From Lota lota (lineage: Eukaryota; Chordata; Actinopteri; Gadiformes; Lotidae), in contig JACYXH010000473.1 of NCBI GenBank assembly GCA_026745465.1, positions 5,514,691 through 5,578,690 on the forward strand: a stretch of DNA of 64,000 bases, in the 5' to 3' direction. Position numbers and translations under genes: made by a program. Position 1 is the stretch's first letter; the number at the start of each line of letters is the position of its first letter. Under the pieces are notes generated by a model. It made no database searches, had not been told where the DNA came from, and saw nothing but the letters and a program-made list of their open reading frames with translations. Of the stretch, positions 1 through 12,546 are shown in pieces.

Positions 1-349
1 TTAATTAGTTGACTACGATGTGTGTGTGCTTACACTGCACACACACCATACAATGTTTTGTACAATGTGTGTATTTCCATGTGTGTTACAAGCAGGCTTT
101 GAATCATGCTGATATCACCCACTTGAGACGTTAGAAAAAATGAACTGAATGAGAAACCTCAACCAGCGTTTCACCAACACATCCAAAGCACTGATTTAAA
201 AATAAATATGGAAGAAAAACACACAGCATTCCACCTTCCGCCTTTGGAAGAGAGAACGCGGCTGCAGCCAAGGCGTGACGTTACTAAATATGCTATCACA
301 CATACAAACATACACGCACGCACGCAGAGACACACGCACGCACACACAC

Positions 350-352
350 GCA

Positions 353-416
<64 letters not shown>

Positions 417-446
417 CACACTCACACTCACACACTCACACACACT
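350..446 (+). repeat. (CA)n microsatellite with imperfect flank
   Basis: A pure CA core at about 355-409, followed by (CACACT)n-like variants. Confidence 0.95.
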
Positions 447-572
447 AAAAGTGTGAAATCAAAGAGGGTGGTTTGTGTGAATCTGGACCAACCTGTTAAC
501 ACATATTTCATGAACAATCTGTTTTTGCTGTATCGCTGTACAGACTTCCACACTTATACTAACACATTTCTC

Positions 573-661
573 CACTCGTAAGAATTATGAATATGGGTGT
601 ATAATATAATATAATTATGTATATATATATTATATACCCATATTCATAATTCTTATGAGTG
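573..661. repeat. near-perfect 89-bp palindrome
   Basis: Arms 573-608 and 626-661 are inverse copies with two mismatches (CACTCGTAAGAATTATGAAT versus CACTCATAAGAATTATGAAT, and GGTGTATAA versus GGTATATAA). The centre is AT-rich. It may be a MITE or a cruciform-forming hairpin. Confidence 0.85.
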
Positions 662-758
662 CCCTGTGCCCTAACCCCCTCTCTGCTCCTCAATGACCTA
701 CACTATATCTGAATTCACCGTAAGCTGCTAAAGCATCTGCTAAATGACTAAATAGTGA
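655..758 (+). mobile_element. SINE 3' end fragment
   Basis: Contains CCCTAACCCC...CTCCTCAATGACCTACACT...TCTGAATTCACCGTAAGCTG and ends AAGCATCTGCTAAATGAC, the typical 3' end of fish tRNA-derived SINEs. It lacks the tRNA-like head. Confidence 0.6.
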
Positions 759-1059
759 AATAGTACGATTCGAGGAGAGGACAGTTGTGCACAATCCCAC
801 CCGTAACAGGAATGAGAGGAAAAGCTGTTGCCTTTCTCCCCTGGTTCGGTGTCGAAGTGACAGAATTGGCTGAGTGTGTGAGGCGAGTGCGTTTCCCTCA
901 GACCCAGCCCTGGGGGAGGATAGACGTGCAAGGGGAACGCATGCCAACACACACAATGCTTTTGGATTGGAGTGAACATCAGAAAAAGGGCTGGATGATC
1001 TGTGGGCTGAATGGAACCGTTTAGCTGAATATAGTTTAGTCTTTCCGATGTCCCAGCCT

Positions 1060-1518
1060 CCTTCTTCTCCTCCAACTCCTCCTTGACCTCCTCCTACGCC
1101 AACTCCTCTGCCTCATTCTCCTCCTCATCCACCTCTTTCCCCTCCTCCACCTTCTTCTTCACCTCAACCACCTCCTTTCTCCACCTCCTTTCTCTTCCTC
1201 CATCTCCTCCACCACCTTCTGTTCCTCCAGCTCCTTCTCCTCCTCATCCTCCCCCTATTTATTTTCCTCCTCAACTTTCTTCTCTTTCTCCTCCTCCACC
1301 TCCCTCTTCTCCTCCTTGACGTCTTCCTCCTCTTTCAGCTTCTTCCCCTCCACCGCCTCCTTCTTCACCTCCTTCTTCTCCTCCTCCACCTAATCTCTTC
1401 AACCTCCTTCTACTCCACCACCTCCTTTCTCCTCTTCCACCTCCTCCTCCACCTCTTCCTCCTCCTTCTTCTCCTCCTCCTTTTCCCATTCCTCCTTCTC
1501 CTCCTCCTCCTTTCCAAA
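1060..1518 (+). repeat. CTC/TCC-rich polypyrimidine tract
   Basis: About 460 bp almost free of G and mostly C/T in triplet-like CTC, TTC and CCA units. Long open frames here are low-complexity artefacts. Such strand asymmetry can form triplex DNA. Confidence 0.9.
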
Positions 1519-1596
1519 TGAAGATAATGAAAATGTGATGAGAACGTAAATACATGGGTCCTGGGCCAAAACAGGAGAGTCACGGCATGCAAAGGC

Positions 1597-1795
1597 TTGT
1601 GAACCCCTAGTCTAGTGGTTCGGGTGTTACGGCTCCCCACTAGAAAGGTTCTGGGTCAGTCTGAAGTCTTCCACACCCCAAGTTGCCCTAACCCCTACCT
1701 GGTCATTAATGACACATTATAAGAAATTCGCTGGAGGACTCTTTGGATTAAAGTGTCTCCCTGGTCTGTCTACATAAGTAGACATCTCTTTTCTT
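1597..1795 (+). mobile_element. tRNA-derived SINE, decayed
   Basis: A head resembling a tRNA (TAGTCTAGTGGTTCGGGTG, then GGTTCTGGGTC) is followed by CCAAGTTGCCCTAACCCC and a TTTGGATTAAAGTGTCTCCC tail, a mutated form of the usual TTTGGATAAAAGCGTCTGC end. Confidence 0.6.
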
Positions 1796-2116
1796 TAACC
1801 AACTAATGTGTCATGTTGTCTTCTTGGCTGCGAGTACCAGTACAGCGTCTCTCTCTCTCTTGACACGCTGTTCCTGGAGAACTGATGATTTCTACCAAGA
1901 AGCGTTCTTACTTGTTGATGTCAGGCAGAGCGGAGAAGACCACGCACGAGGAGTGATGGTGTACGACTCCCAGCCTAGCTCTGCAAGTTTCACCCGTCCT
2001 CCACGCTCTGGAGTGACAGCTCAGCTTAGCAATACAAACCTTCTGCACAATGTGTATAGTGTCTGAAAGCCCAGCACATCATAGTTTTTTTTGGGCTGGG
2101 GTTGGACAGAGCTTTG

Positions 2117-2292
2117 GCGGGACAGGGTAGTGTAGTGGTAAGGCTGTTTGACTCGCAGCCAAAAGGTACTGGGTTTGATCCCCAACGTCCACAGAGAACC
2201 TGTATCCAGCCCCAATACCTCTATATGCTCTTTACTTGCATGTATCTGAACTGTGAGTCGCATTGGATAAAAGAGCATGCTATGTGACTAAC
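2117..2292 (+). mobile_element. tRNA-derived SINE, nearly full length
   Basis: A-box-like GTAGTGTAGTGGTAAGGC, B-box-like GGGTTTGATCCCC, then a body with CTGTGAGTCGCATTGGATAA and a tail GAGCATGCTATGTGACTAAC. This is a typical fish SINE layout. It is not a functional tRNA gene. Confidence 0.75.
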
Positions 2293-2809
2293 TAGTTATC
2301 GTACAATAGCTTTGGAGTTCAGCCCTGTTATGTAGATTTTGAGGTGTATTCAAGTGCTATTGGCATTAGTATGCAATTAGAGATAAAGTAAAACTCTACT
2401 TAGGCCCATAGGCAGTCAACGGACCATTAGGTCCCTATAAGTCCCTGTGGAAAACAAAAGAATTGACCAAACTCTGTGCAACTACAAAACAGCATTAAAG
2501 TCATACAAAATCAATGATGTGTTTAATTACCTTTAGGAATATAAATTGAGAGAAGTGGTGAGTCTTTATTCCGAAGAAGAAACCTACACAACTACCTAAT
2601 ACAATACAATACATAACTCACATATATACGGGAAATATAGCTATACATGTGAGAAATTTACATTTAAAAGGGATAGGTGTAGGGCACTTTAAAGAGTGTT
2701 TATGCAGTGAGTGTCTCCGTTTAAATGTCTTTGACTGTTCAAAGAAACCGCAGATGAATGAAGTCTTCCGCATATAATGATACCTCTATTCTACACTCTC
2801 TCTACGCCT

Positions 2810-2812
<3 letters not shown>

Positions 2813-2843
<31 letters not shown>
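2813..2843 (+). repeat. (CT)n microsatellite
   Basis: A short CT run before CCCATTCTC. The surrounding 2,300-3,120 is otherwise unremarkable AT-rich sequence with no gene signal seen. Confidence 0.9.
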
Positions 2844-2844
<1 letters not shown>

Positions 2845-3127
2845 ATTCTCTATCTTTCACTTTCTTTCTCGTTCTTTAGTTCTTTGCACATGAATTAACA
2901 TTATTCTAGATTGAAATTGAATTTGACGCCCTCAAAGAAGAATGATTGTTTCTGATGGAAGCCATCATAGGTTTTCAGAAATACGGGCTCTGAGATAATT
3001 TAACTACAACTTCAATAAGTAAGTTAAGAAGTCAAATGTTAAAAATGTTGAAAGAAATTGCCCTTCATAAATTGGCTGTATCCATAGCATGGCAACCTTT
3101 CCTGAATGATAAAAATCATATTCAGAT

Positions 3128-3570
3128 CACATTTAGGGTCCACCCACAAAGCTACTACTTGCTAGAATGTAGTGGCTTTCATTAACGTGAGTTTACATTT
3201 AGGGTACGCCCACAAAGCTACTACTTGCTAGCATGTAGTCGTTTTTCATTAGCGTGAGTTTACATTTAGGGTACACACACAAAGCTACTACTTGCTAGCA
3301 TGTAGTAGCTTTTCATTAGCGAGAGTTTACATTAAGCATACACACAAAGCTACTACTTGCTAGCATGTAGTCATTTTTCATTAGCGGGAGTTTACATTTA
3401 GGGTACACACACAAAGCTACTACTTGCTAGCATGTAGTAGCTTTTCATCAGCAAGAGTTTACATTAAGCGTATACACACAAAGCTACTACTTGCTAGCAC
3501 GTAGTAGCTTTTCATCAACACTAGTTTACATTAAGCGTACACACACAAAGCTACTACATACAAAGGGGTT
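3128..3570 (+). repeat. minisatellite, period 65-67 bp, about 6.5 copies
   Basis: CACAAAGCTACTACTTGCTA-type units start at 3145, 3211, 3278, 3343, 3410, 3477 and 3544. Copies differ in a TAGTAGCTTTT versus TAGTCGTTTTT segment and in ATTTAGGG versus ATTAAGC. A stray partial unit lies near 3,825-3,855. Confidence 0.9.
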
Positions 3571-4339
3571 TCCTGCAAATTGTCTTTGATGAGTAGCATA
3601 CGGTGACCAGTTTTCTGAATTGAAAAACGAGCATCATAGCCTATCAGATAGACACGAGATTAATTACCAACTGTCTCCAAATTAATATTCATCAGCAAGC
3701 TTGGACCATTGCAAGTGAAAAATTGATTACGGTAATATATCTTTTAAATCATTATGTTTTTTTAACAGAGACATTTCTAGGAAACAGGGACTTCTGATCA
3801 CCCTAAATTGGCAGGCAACTCCTTAGCGTGTAGTAGCTTTATATTAGCGTGATTTACTTTGAAGACAAAACCCTGTAAGCTGTCAAAATCATTGTCCAAA
3901 AACATGACCCTTGGGCCCATGGGAGGCCGACAGGGTGTCAGGGGGAAGGAGGATTCTGACGATGGACCTGACACACACCAGAACCAATGGAGGCTTGACT
4001 TGATCAATCGCCTATTAAATAGGACGTTTCTACCAGTCCAGTTTAGATGTAGCACTCGCTCTCTGCCTCTAGTCCCTTTTCTCTGACATCCTCTCCTTCC
4101 TTCTCCACCTGCCTGCCTCTCCCTCTCCCTCTCTCAAGAGAAGGAAACCTGTTCGTGGAATATTGACAGGGCAGCTCTTCCTTTTTTGCTTTCTTTCTCA
4201 GGCTTTTTGGTTTGTCCTACATTCCTTGGCTTGCCTTTTCCACTCTCTATCTTCTTTCTTTCTCTCTCCTTCCGTTCATCCTTCCTTCCTACTAATTTCT
4301 TTCTTTCTTTCTGCCAGCCTGTTTGTCTCTCTATATATC

Positions 4340-4620
4340 TATCTGCCTGGCTACCTTCCTATCTGTCTGTCTGTCTGTCTATCTGCCGGTTTGTCTATCT
4401 GTCAGCCGGTCTGCCTGCCTGTCTATATGTCAGCCTGTCTGTCTGTCTGCCTGTCTGTGTGTCTGTCTGACTCTCTGTCTGTCTGTCTGTCTGTCTGACT
4501 GTCTGTCTCACTGTATGTCTGTCTGTCTGTCTGCTTGCCTGTCTGCGTGTCTGTCTGTCTGTGTGTCTGCCTGTCTCTCTGTCATTCTGTCTGTCTGACT
4601 GTCTGTCTGTCAGCCTGTCT
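4340..4620 (+). repeat. (GTCT)n / (CTGC)n tetranucleotide repeat
   Basis: Imperfect CTGT/CTGC runs across about 280 bp, within a longer CT-rich stretch from about 4,090. Several frames stay open because the tetranucleotide lacks stops. Confidence 0.9.
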
Positions 4621-4867
4621 CTCCCACCCACTTCATCAGTGTCATCTGACCGGTAGATTATTAATGGCTTTATTTCCATCATTGTGTCGCCATGGTGATG
4701 AGTCCTATCATTAATCATGATGTTGCCGGGGTGATGGATCATGTCATGAATCAGCCGTGCTTTCTGGACTACAACAGCATGTTATGCAGAGCTAGCCCGT
4801 AAGACTGGGATTAGCAATTACCATAGACCCATACACACACATACACAGGTCTAGAACGCAGACACAC

Positions 4868-4869
4868 AA

Positions 4870-4901
<32 letters not shown>

Positions 4902-5013
4902 ACATAAAACGACATGCACACAAACACACATGCATATTTACACACTCACATGCATAAGAAACAGGCTTACAATGCTCGAACACACACACACACACACACA
5001 CACATACACACAC
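4868..5013 (+). repeat. two (CA)n microsatellites
   Basis: CA runs near 4,870-4,895 and 4,980-5,003, with CA-rich sequence between. Confidence 0.9.
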
Positions 5014-5524
5014 ATTCCCTACAGAGTTGGAACAAAGCCAGACAGCAGAGTGACTTCATCAGTTGGGTTTAATCAAACTGTCTGTGCTACAATCAAAATA
5101 TAAAACACACACGCACACATTTTTGTAGCAGTAGTAGAGTAGGGATGGAAGAAGTATCAATTGAGGAAAAGTCTAGGTCTGAGAAGACAGTGGAGTGTAA
5201 TTGTGATAAAGAGCTTCTAGATATATCAAGTGTAATGGACTTGCAGCAGTAGAAGCATTAGTAATATTCCTTCAAACAGAAGATAGTCCAAAACAGTTCA
5301 TCCAGACAGGACCTGCCAAAGGGCTGGAAGAGAAACATAGACTTCCGTGTATCGCCCTCTCCTCTTTCACTCTCTTTCTTTCCCAGTCGATATACTCTCT
5401 ATTTCTCTCTGGATAGTAACTGATAGCTCAGACTACATCCAACCACCAGCATGCATAACCGCTCATTAACATCTCAACAACAATGTCTGACGCACAAACG
5501 CATTTACAAATAAACAAATGAACA

Positions 5525-5526
<2 letters not shown>

Positions 5527-5561
<35 letters not shown>
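5527..5561 (+). repeat. (CA)n microsatellite
   Basis: A pure ACAC run followed by GAGG. A GT-rich counterpart lies at about 5,700-5,850. Confidence 0.9.
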
Positions 5562-5563
<2 letters not shown>

Positions 5564-6039
5564 GAACAGCATACACTGCAAACCTCACTCCCTTACCCTC
5601 ACAAAGTGATCTTTGATAAATTTAACCTCTCGCTTCATTAGTGAAGCTCCACTCGTTCACATTGATTTAATTATCAAATCATCACACTGTAGATGTGCAT
5701 GTGTGTCTATGTGTGTGCATATGTGCTTGCATGCGTGTGTGTGTGTGTGTGTGTGTGCATGTGTATCACTGGCTGTGTGCATGTGTGTGCTTGTGTACGT
5801 GCGCTTGTTTCTATGTGTGCACGCGTGCGTGTGTATGTATGTGCGTCTGCGTAATTATGCGGTGATCTTGGGTGACATTGATCAGGCTAGTCTAATTGAG
5901 AGCAGCTAGCCGTATAATTGATTCTGCTGCACTTCATAACTACATGAGTTTAGCAACATCAACAACACTGATTCACACGCCCGCGGAGTGGACTCGAACT
6001 GATATGAACCCAGGCTCTCTCTCCCCCTCTCTTTCTCTC

Positions 6040-6125
6040 TCATTCACGATTCAAAGGGCTTTATTGGCATGGAAAACATACATTTACATTGCCAAAGCAC
6101 AAAAAGTAAAACAGGATGCAACACA
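6040..6125 (-). mobile_element. LINE-like 3' tail, minus strand
   Basis: The sequence CAAAGGGCTTTATTGGCATG...TTTACATTGCCAAAGCA is, on the minus strand, a common fish retroposon 3' end that includes CAATAAAGCCCTTTG. Confidence 0.45.
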
Positions 6126-6285
6126 AGAAACAAAACATTAACTAAAACATTTAATCAAATCTTATTGTATTGTCTAAAATACTGTCTAAAATACAGTATT
6201 CTACAAATGTATAGTGTATAGAGTGAAAAGGTAAGGGTATAATAATAGCTCATGCGGTAATAGGTCCTGGGACTAGGCCATGGAA

Positions 6286-6502
<217 letters not shown>

Positions 6503-6680
6503 AAAGTTCCAACGGAGGAAGTTGTGTTGCATTGCGGGTAGTGGAGGATTCCAGCTGAAGGGGAGACATCCAAGCCTGCACCTGGTGAAGGAGGGCTGGT
6601 TCGGAGCGGAGCTGCTGCCCACTGGCAGGGCCTCACACCACTCAGAGCACTGCCTCCTCGCTGCCAAACCTACCTACCCA

Positions 6681-6692
6681 TTGTGTGTGTGT

Positions 6693-6749
<57 letters not shown>

Positions 6750-6848
6750 TGGTAAGTAAGACTGTAAACAGACAGTGGTTATAGAAGCAGGAGAGCATGA
6801 CTAAGCCTCAGGACACACAGACACACACACTATAGAACACACACACAT

Positions 6849-6894
<46 letters not shown>
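6681..6894 (+). repeat. (GT)n at 6,681-6,751 and (CA)n at 6,838-6,894
   Basis: Two dinucleotide runs in opposite phase about 90 bp apart. Together they could pair as a long imperfect hairpin. Confidence 0.95.
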
Positions 6895-6897
<3 letters not shown>

Positions 6898-6959
6898 CAC
6901 TGGTCTGGCTAGCATCCTATGTTAGAGAAGGAAAATAGCTCTAAATGGATGTATATAAC

Positions 6960-7560
6960 AGTATAGTGCTATAGAGACACAGACAGACAGAGATAGAAAG
7001 GGACAGATAGAGATAGACATAGATAGATATAGAAAGCGATATATAGGGATGGATACAGATATAGATTAATAGAGGTGAATAGATATTTAAAGGGATAGAG
7101 ATGGATAGAGATATAAAGGGATGGAGATGGACAGAGATAGAGATGGATAGGTAGAGCTAGGTAGATAGATATGAAAAGCTGTGGGAGATAAAAAAAGAAA
7201 ACTAGGGAAGACGAGAGAGAAAAGATAAGAAGATTGAAACAGCAGGAGAAGCAGAGGGAGGGAGGGAGAGAGAGGAGGAATGATGAGGGGAGGAAAGAGG
7301 AGATGAGAGAGGAGGAGCGGAAGAGAGAGGAGGAATGATGAGGGGAGGAGAGAGGAGGAGAGGAAGAGAGAGAAGGAATGATAATGGGAGGAGAGAGGAG
7401 GAGAGGAAGAGAGAAAGGGGCAGATTACAGGTGCAGTGTTGGAAAACATAGCGAGAGAGAGAGAGATCTGAGAGAGGGAGAGAAAGATAGCGGTGAAAGA
7501 GAGAGAGCAGTGAAAAAGAGAGTGAGAGAGAGAGACAGTAAGTGAGAGTGGGAGAACGAT
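6960..7560 (+). repeat. purine-rich GATA/GGA/GAGA region with a minisatellite
   Basis: GATAGA-type repeats (6,980-7,170) grade into GAGGA repeats. Between about 7,266 and 7,420 a unit containing GGAATGATGAGGGGAGGA is repeated roughly three times. Confidence 0.85.
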
Positions 7561-8867
7561 ATTAAACACAAGGGAGCTGGTCGAGCAGAATCACCTGCCT
7601 ACAGACTCTTTCTGCGTTCTCTCTTTCTCTTCATTTCCCCCCCTTCTTGCCTCATTCTGTCTTCCTCTCTTCTCTCTCCTTCTGTTCTGCCTATCAGAAG
7701 CCAAGCTCACTCCAAGTCTCTCTCTCTCTCTCTTCATATTCGTCCCAATTCTTGCTTTATCGTCTTTTAGTTCAACTCCTCTCTCTCTCTATCTTTTTTC
7801 TCTACTAACCTACCTACCCTCTCTCTCTCTCTCTCTCTCCCTAATTAGCTCCAAACCCCATTAAGGGATCTCTCATCATGTCCCTCTTTCTCGCTCCTTC
7901 GCTCTCTCTCTCTCGATCTATCGCTTTCTCTCCTTCATCGCCTCCTCCACACAAACACACATACACACACACACACACACAAACAAACACACCACCCACC
8001 CAAAATCACGTTGACCTTAATGAACAAATGAAGAGAGTAGGAGTGGGGGGAGGGGGTGTTAGATATTGCATCGAGGGAGAGCAGAATCGGTTGTATCAGC
8101 ACATCCGGACTCTAGAATCCAGCGCTGCCGCGAAAGCTGTCAGAATGTCTTTCAGTTCTTTGTGTTTGTTGTTGTTTGAGATGCATCAATGTATGGAGTG
8201 AGAGGAGAGGGGAGGGGGGTGGAGGTGGGGGAGGTGGGGGAGGAGGTGATTGCCATGATAGTATAATATTTTTATTTTGAGTGTCTTCATGGTTTGCTTG
8301 TTTTAAGATGGAGAGTGGGAGGATGGAGAGATTAGATTGAGAAGGAAGATAAAGAATTCCTGAGCTATAACAAGGCAGTAAGAATAAGAGAGAGAGAGAG
8401 GAGAGGAGAGGCGAAAGGGTAGACAGATTCAGATGATCCACTACTAACATTTAACATTAAAATAATAAATAAATAAAAAGAGTTAATGAGTACTCACACC
8501 CAACAATATAAAAAGCATTACTAGGATATAGTATCTAATCTTCCATTGGCTGCAAGTCCACTGGGGAAACCAAAATGATACCGTGTTCCCATTATCTCTC
8601 TCGTTTGGCGGCTCCTGCTGGCACAGAGGGGCACTGCAGGGAGGTATACCCAAGGCAGATACTACAGCCTTACTCAGCAGATAAGAGTCAGGGCTGGCTG
8701 CTTAGTGATCCAGTGCTGTACTCCCAATGGTCGCAGAAGATATGTGGTTCTATAGAGCAGAAGAAGCATCTTATGGATGTGTAGATTGAGTTAATGCCGC
8801 AATGGGTCTCTTATTTACCTGGCGGCCATCTTCGTTGTTAATGCCAGACATGAAACAATTTAGTTTC

Positions 8868-9032
8868 TTAGCAGAAACTTTGTCCTAAGGTGACTTACAG
8901 TGAATTCCGATACATGTCATTAATGAGCAGATAGGGGGTGAGGGCATTTTGCTCAAGGAGGTCTACAGTTAAGGTTGTGGACAGTGGGGGATGGAACACA
9001 GAACCTTTCAGCTGGGAGTGAAATGCCATCAC
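8868..9032 (-). mobile_element. SINE fragment, minus strand
   Basis: The inverse of AGCAGAAACTTTGTCCTAAG and GTGACTTACAGTGAATTC matches the SINE 3' end (GTAAGTCGCTTTGGATAAAA type). The body includes AGGGCATTTTGCTCAAGGAG and ACCTTTCAGCTGGGAG. Confidence 0.55.
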
Positions 9033-9454
9033 TCTCTGCAGCCATATCTCTCTCTCTCTGCCGTTCCCTGATTGGCTGTCTCTGCTCTCAGGTGGCATGA
9101 ACGGTACAGCCTGCTTGCATTCCCTTCTGTCGCTCTCTCTCTCTGCATCCCTCTTTCTCTCCTCTCCTCCCCCCTCCATCCTTCCCTTTCTGCCTCTCTC
9201 CCACTCTCCCTCTCTCACTCCATCCCAATCTCTCTCTTCCTCTCTCTCCCTCCCCATCCATCTCCATCCCCCCGCTCCCCCTCCATCTCTTTCCCTCTTC
9301 CTATCTCCCTCTCTGTCACCTCTGTCAGTCTGACCCCTCTGCAGCCTGCTTGGAAAGATAAGCCTCCATCTCTCTCTCTTCTTCCTCCTCTCCCCCTCCT
9401 GCTGCCTGCTCCTACCGGCCCCACGCCAAGCAAAGAAAGAAAGAATTAGGAGGG

Positions 9455-9550
9455 TTTCAGTCATGTGATCTGAAGCTCCATAAAATAAGTTTGAGCCCGC
9501 CATCTTGGTACTTCTTGACCAACGAATTCCAGAAGAACCAAGCAACCAGC
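9455..9550 (-). repeat. dispersed repeat R2, minus-strand copy
   Basis: The inverse contains CTTGGTTCTTCTGGAATTCG and GTACCAAGATGGCGGGCTC, matching 23,845-23,925 on the plus strand over about 75 bp. The family is not identified. Confidence 0.7.
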
Positions 9551-9592
9551 TGTGGTTATTGTTATGATAGTGGTGAAAAAGCACCAAGCTCT

Positions 9593-9805
9593 CTTCCCAC
9601 ATATAAACTTAGGGAGGCATTCAGTTTGTCAAAGTGAGGTTGGGTGAACTGAATGTATGCATTATGCATACGTACCCGTGAAAAGCAAAGTAAAGGTTTG
9701 GTTTCTGTATATCAAGAGAGGAAGAGTAATTAGGGCAATTGAAGGACAACAGTCAGTAGACGACTGACTTAAAAAGCCACTTAACACTAGATAAAAGTCA
9801 AAAGA
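9593..9805 (+). repeat. dispersed repeat R1, copy 1
   Basis: Shares with 17,150-17,345 the order CTTCCCACRTATAAACT, AGGGAGGCA, TATGCATTATGCATA, GTACCCGTGAAAAGC, GGAAGAGTAATTAG and GTCAGTAGACGACTGACTTA. Same orientation; identity looks high but was not computed. Confidence 0.75.
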
Positions 9806-11224
9806 TACTCTCTCCCTCTCTCTCTTTTTCATTTACTGCGACTGGTGTTGGAGAATTGTATTGGTAGTGGGTTACAGCTTTATAGCTAGCTAGCCTAGCA
9901 TGACAACCCACGCTTAAAGTTACAGTTCAGGGACCATGAGATGGGGGAGGAAAATAGAAAGACTTTAAAACATTCATACTCTGGGATTTTGAGAATACCA
10001 CAATACTGTACGCAAAGTGACTTTAAAAAATAATACAATCTTTAAATAAATGAGTGCCAACACACAAACCCTGTGTGATTCCCCCTCAGACAAAACTTCC
10101 TGTGTATGTGTGTGCTTGCGTGCACGTACACACAGGCGTTCTGTGTGTATGGGTGTCCGAGGCAATGCTCATATGTTAGTGCATGTGTGCGTCAGTGTCA
10201 GAGTATTTCAGTGACTCCATATTGCTATTCCCACCACCTACAGTACAAGGCTAACGTAATCCTGTGTTCTTCCTATTGCAGACGTCCGCAGTAAAATGAT
10301 GGAAAGCATCAGCGTTGTTCTCTTCACTTCTCACCAGTGCAGCACCACCTGTTTTAGCAACTGGCAAATGGATGATCACGTTCTGTGACGTAGGCTTCTG
10401 ATGATGTATTAAAAGAACCAGACATGAACGCGCACACAGGCAGGCATGCACGCACACACACAATCACACGCGCAAACACAGACACACACACATTCACACA
10501 TGCACATTCACATGCCTGCGCGTGCACATTCACATGCACACACACACAGACACCCACACCCACACACAAACTAGATGTACAGAGCCATCAGAGCTGTTCG
10601 TCTGCTTTGGACTGCAGAAGTCAGCAGAACTCGTGATTCATTCTCCTCTTGTACGTTCCATCCTGAAACCTCTGCGTGTGTGAGCGTGAGAGAGGCAGGT
10701 TGAAGCGTAAGGAAGGCTCTACCAGCCCATGGAGGGGTTAGTTCTCCTCCTCTGCCTTTTCTCTTTGGGAGAGAATAACGAGAAGCTGACCGCCCTAAGC
10801 AAGAGGCTCTGCTGAACTTGTTTTACAGCTTGTTTAAGTCTATGCAGGTCGGATGAACATTAACGGATAGTTGAAGGTTTCGTTCTTCTTGAAGATACCC
10901 TTCAGAGTAAGAAGGTTGATGCCGTTATCGTATTTCTCCATGTGTTTTGTAGAGCCAAATATATATATACGTATATATTTATAACCATCCGTTTCTGTGG
11001 TAAGAGTGTTAAGTGTTGTGGTGTGTTCGTGGCCAATATATTTATATATATATTTTTGTCAGTTGTCATTTAAATAGTCATAAATAGTAAATCTATGGCT
11101 GCAAACAACTTAAGCCGAGAGTTAATTCCAATTCCGGCAGATGTGTGAGGAAACGAGATTGAAATAGGATTTAAAGTTATGTCATATTCACAGTTCTGAC
11201 AGAGCAATCAGGAAAATATGTATG

Positions 11225-11236
11225 CACACACACACA

Positions 11237-11287
<51 letters not shown>

Positions 11288-11302
11288 ACACACAAACATT
11301 CA
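11225..11302 (+). repeat. (CA)n microsatellite
   Basis: A CA run with a single GACA interruption near its start. Confidence 0.95.
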
Positions 11303-12095
11303 AATCTTATGGAAAATGAAATATATACATGTAAATATTTATATATCATTCTTGTCGTCTCCTTGTTACTAATACAGAGGAGAGGAAAGAGAAAAGGAAA
11401 TGCTTAACACAACCTACTGAAACATGCTGTATTACTAAAGCACCGAAGCTTGACAAGTATTTAATGCTGCTGTTCTCAGCATCAAACAACTTGCTGTCCC
11501 GCCCCCTGGCGTGCCCATCCTTTAGGAAATCTAACTTTCCTTGTGCTAATGTACTTTTGCGCCCACTCCCTTTCAATCTTGAGGTGTGCAGTTAGACGCT
11601 AACAAGCTAAGGGGGCTTAGGCCGAGGAACAGCTGTGTGCTAGTGCCTCAGAGAGTGGGCCCGTGGGGAGACTCTCTCTCGCATCACAACGCTGACGAAG
11701 GTCTGGGGAAATACAAAAGAGTTGGATAGTTAACGGCAGAGTCATCCTGCTAACAACTAATCACATTACCCGATTGCAAACCCCAAAGTACGCTGCCATG
11801 GATGACCCCCTTCTCAGATCTCCCCTTGTAAGAGAACCCACAGCCATTCAGACCTAACCTACCTACACATTCCTTGTTTTATCGGTTTGTGGGGACTGTG
11901 TGGATCTTGTGGTGGTGGTGGTGCTAGGGGACAGACAACCAGAGGTGATGTGCAGACATGCAGGGGGGCGACGGAGCGACTGAGTACACAGGAACAACCG
12001 CAGCCCATAATCTGTAGCTGTAGGCCACCGGGATGACATTTGAGTCCTAATTTTTTACACCAACACCCGAGGCCAAACACACATGAACATGCGTG

Positions 12096-12103
<8 letters not shown>

Positions 12104-12136
<33 letters not shown>
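12104..12136 (+). repeat. (CA)n microsatellite preceded by (GC)n
   Basis: GCGTGCGCGCGC runs directly into CACACA, a Z-DNA-prone arrangement. A second CA run lies at 12,337-12,357 and a GT run at 12,517-12,544. Confidence 0.9.
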
Positions 12137-12139
<3 letters not shown>

Positions 12140-12513
12140 AACGCACTCACACGCACACACTCTTCTCGTTCACCGCTAACACGATGATAGATGCATCACA
12201 ATGAACAACAGTCTCTCAACCAATCAAATCATACAGTAGCATTCTGGATCATTTGTCACTTTGGCCATTAGGGCTGCCAACTTCTTGACATTTACCAGCA
12301 AATTCATATTTCACAAGTGCAACCAGACACATAAACACACACACACACACACACACACGGTTCCAACATACATTAGATAGATAGAAGTCCATCCTAAAAG
12401 CCCACCCATAGCCACAAAATATAAGACAAATTGTTGCCTTGTTGACATTTGCCTGCTACACAAATTTTTTCCGCTCTGCATTTTAAATTGAATATAAGAC
12501 CGATTGGTTACGG

Positions 12514-12546
<33 letters not shown>

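Noticed and set aside
196-456. His/Thr-rich and Cys/Val-rich open frames
   Set aside because: CA/GT microsatellites lack stop codons. The same applies near 5,000, 6,300-6,750, 12,700-12,850 and 20,000.
2117-2190. Possible tRNA gene
   Set aside because: A and B boxes exist but no cloverleaf could be folded convincingly, and the unit continues into a SINE body and tail.
3128-3570. Possible CRISPR-like array of direct repeats
   Set aside because: Repeats are contiguous with variant units and no unique spacers, in a vertebrate genome. It is a minisatellite.
8895-9602. 235-codon minus-strand open frame
   Set aside because: It is low-complexity Arg/Glu-rich reading of a CT-rich tract and crosses repeats R1 and R2. 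No domain was recognised.
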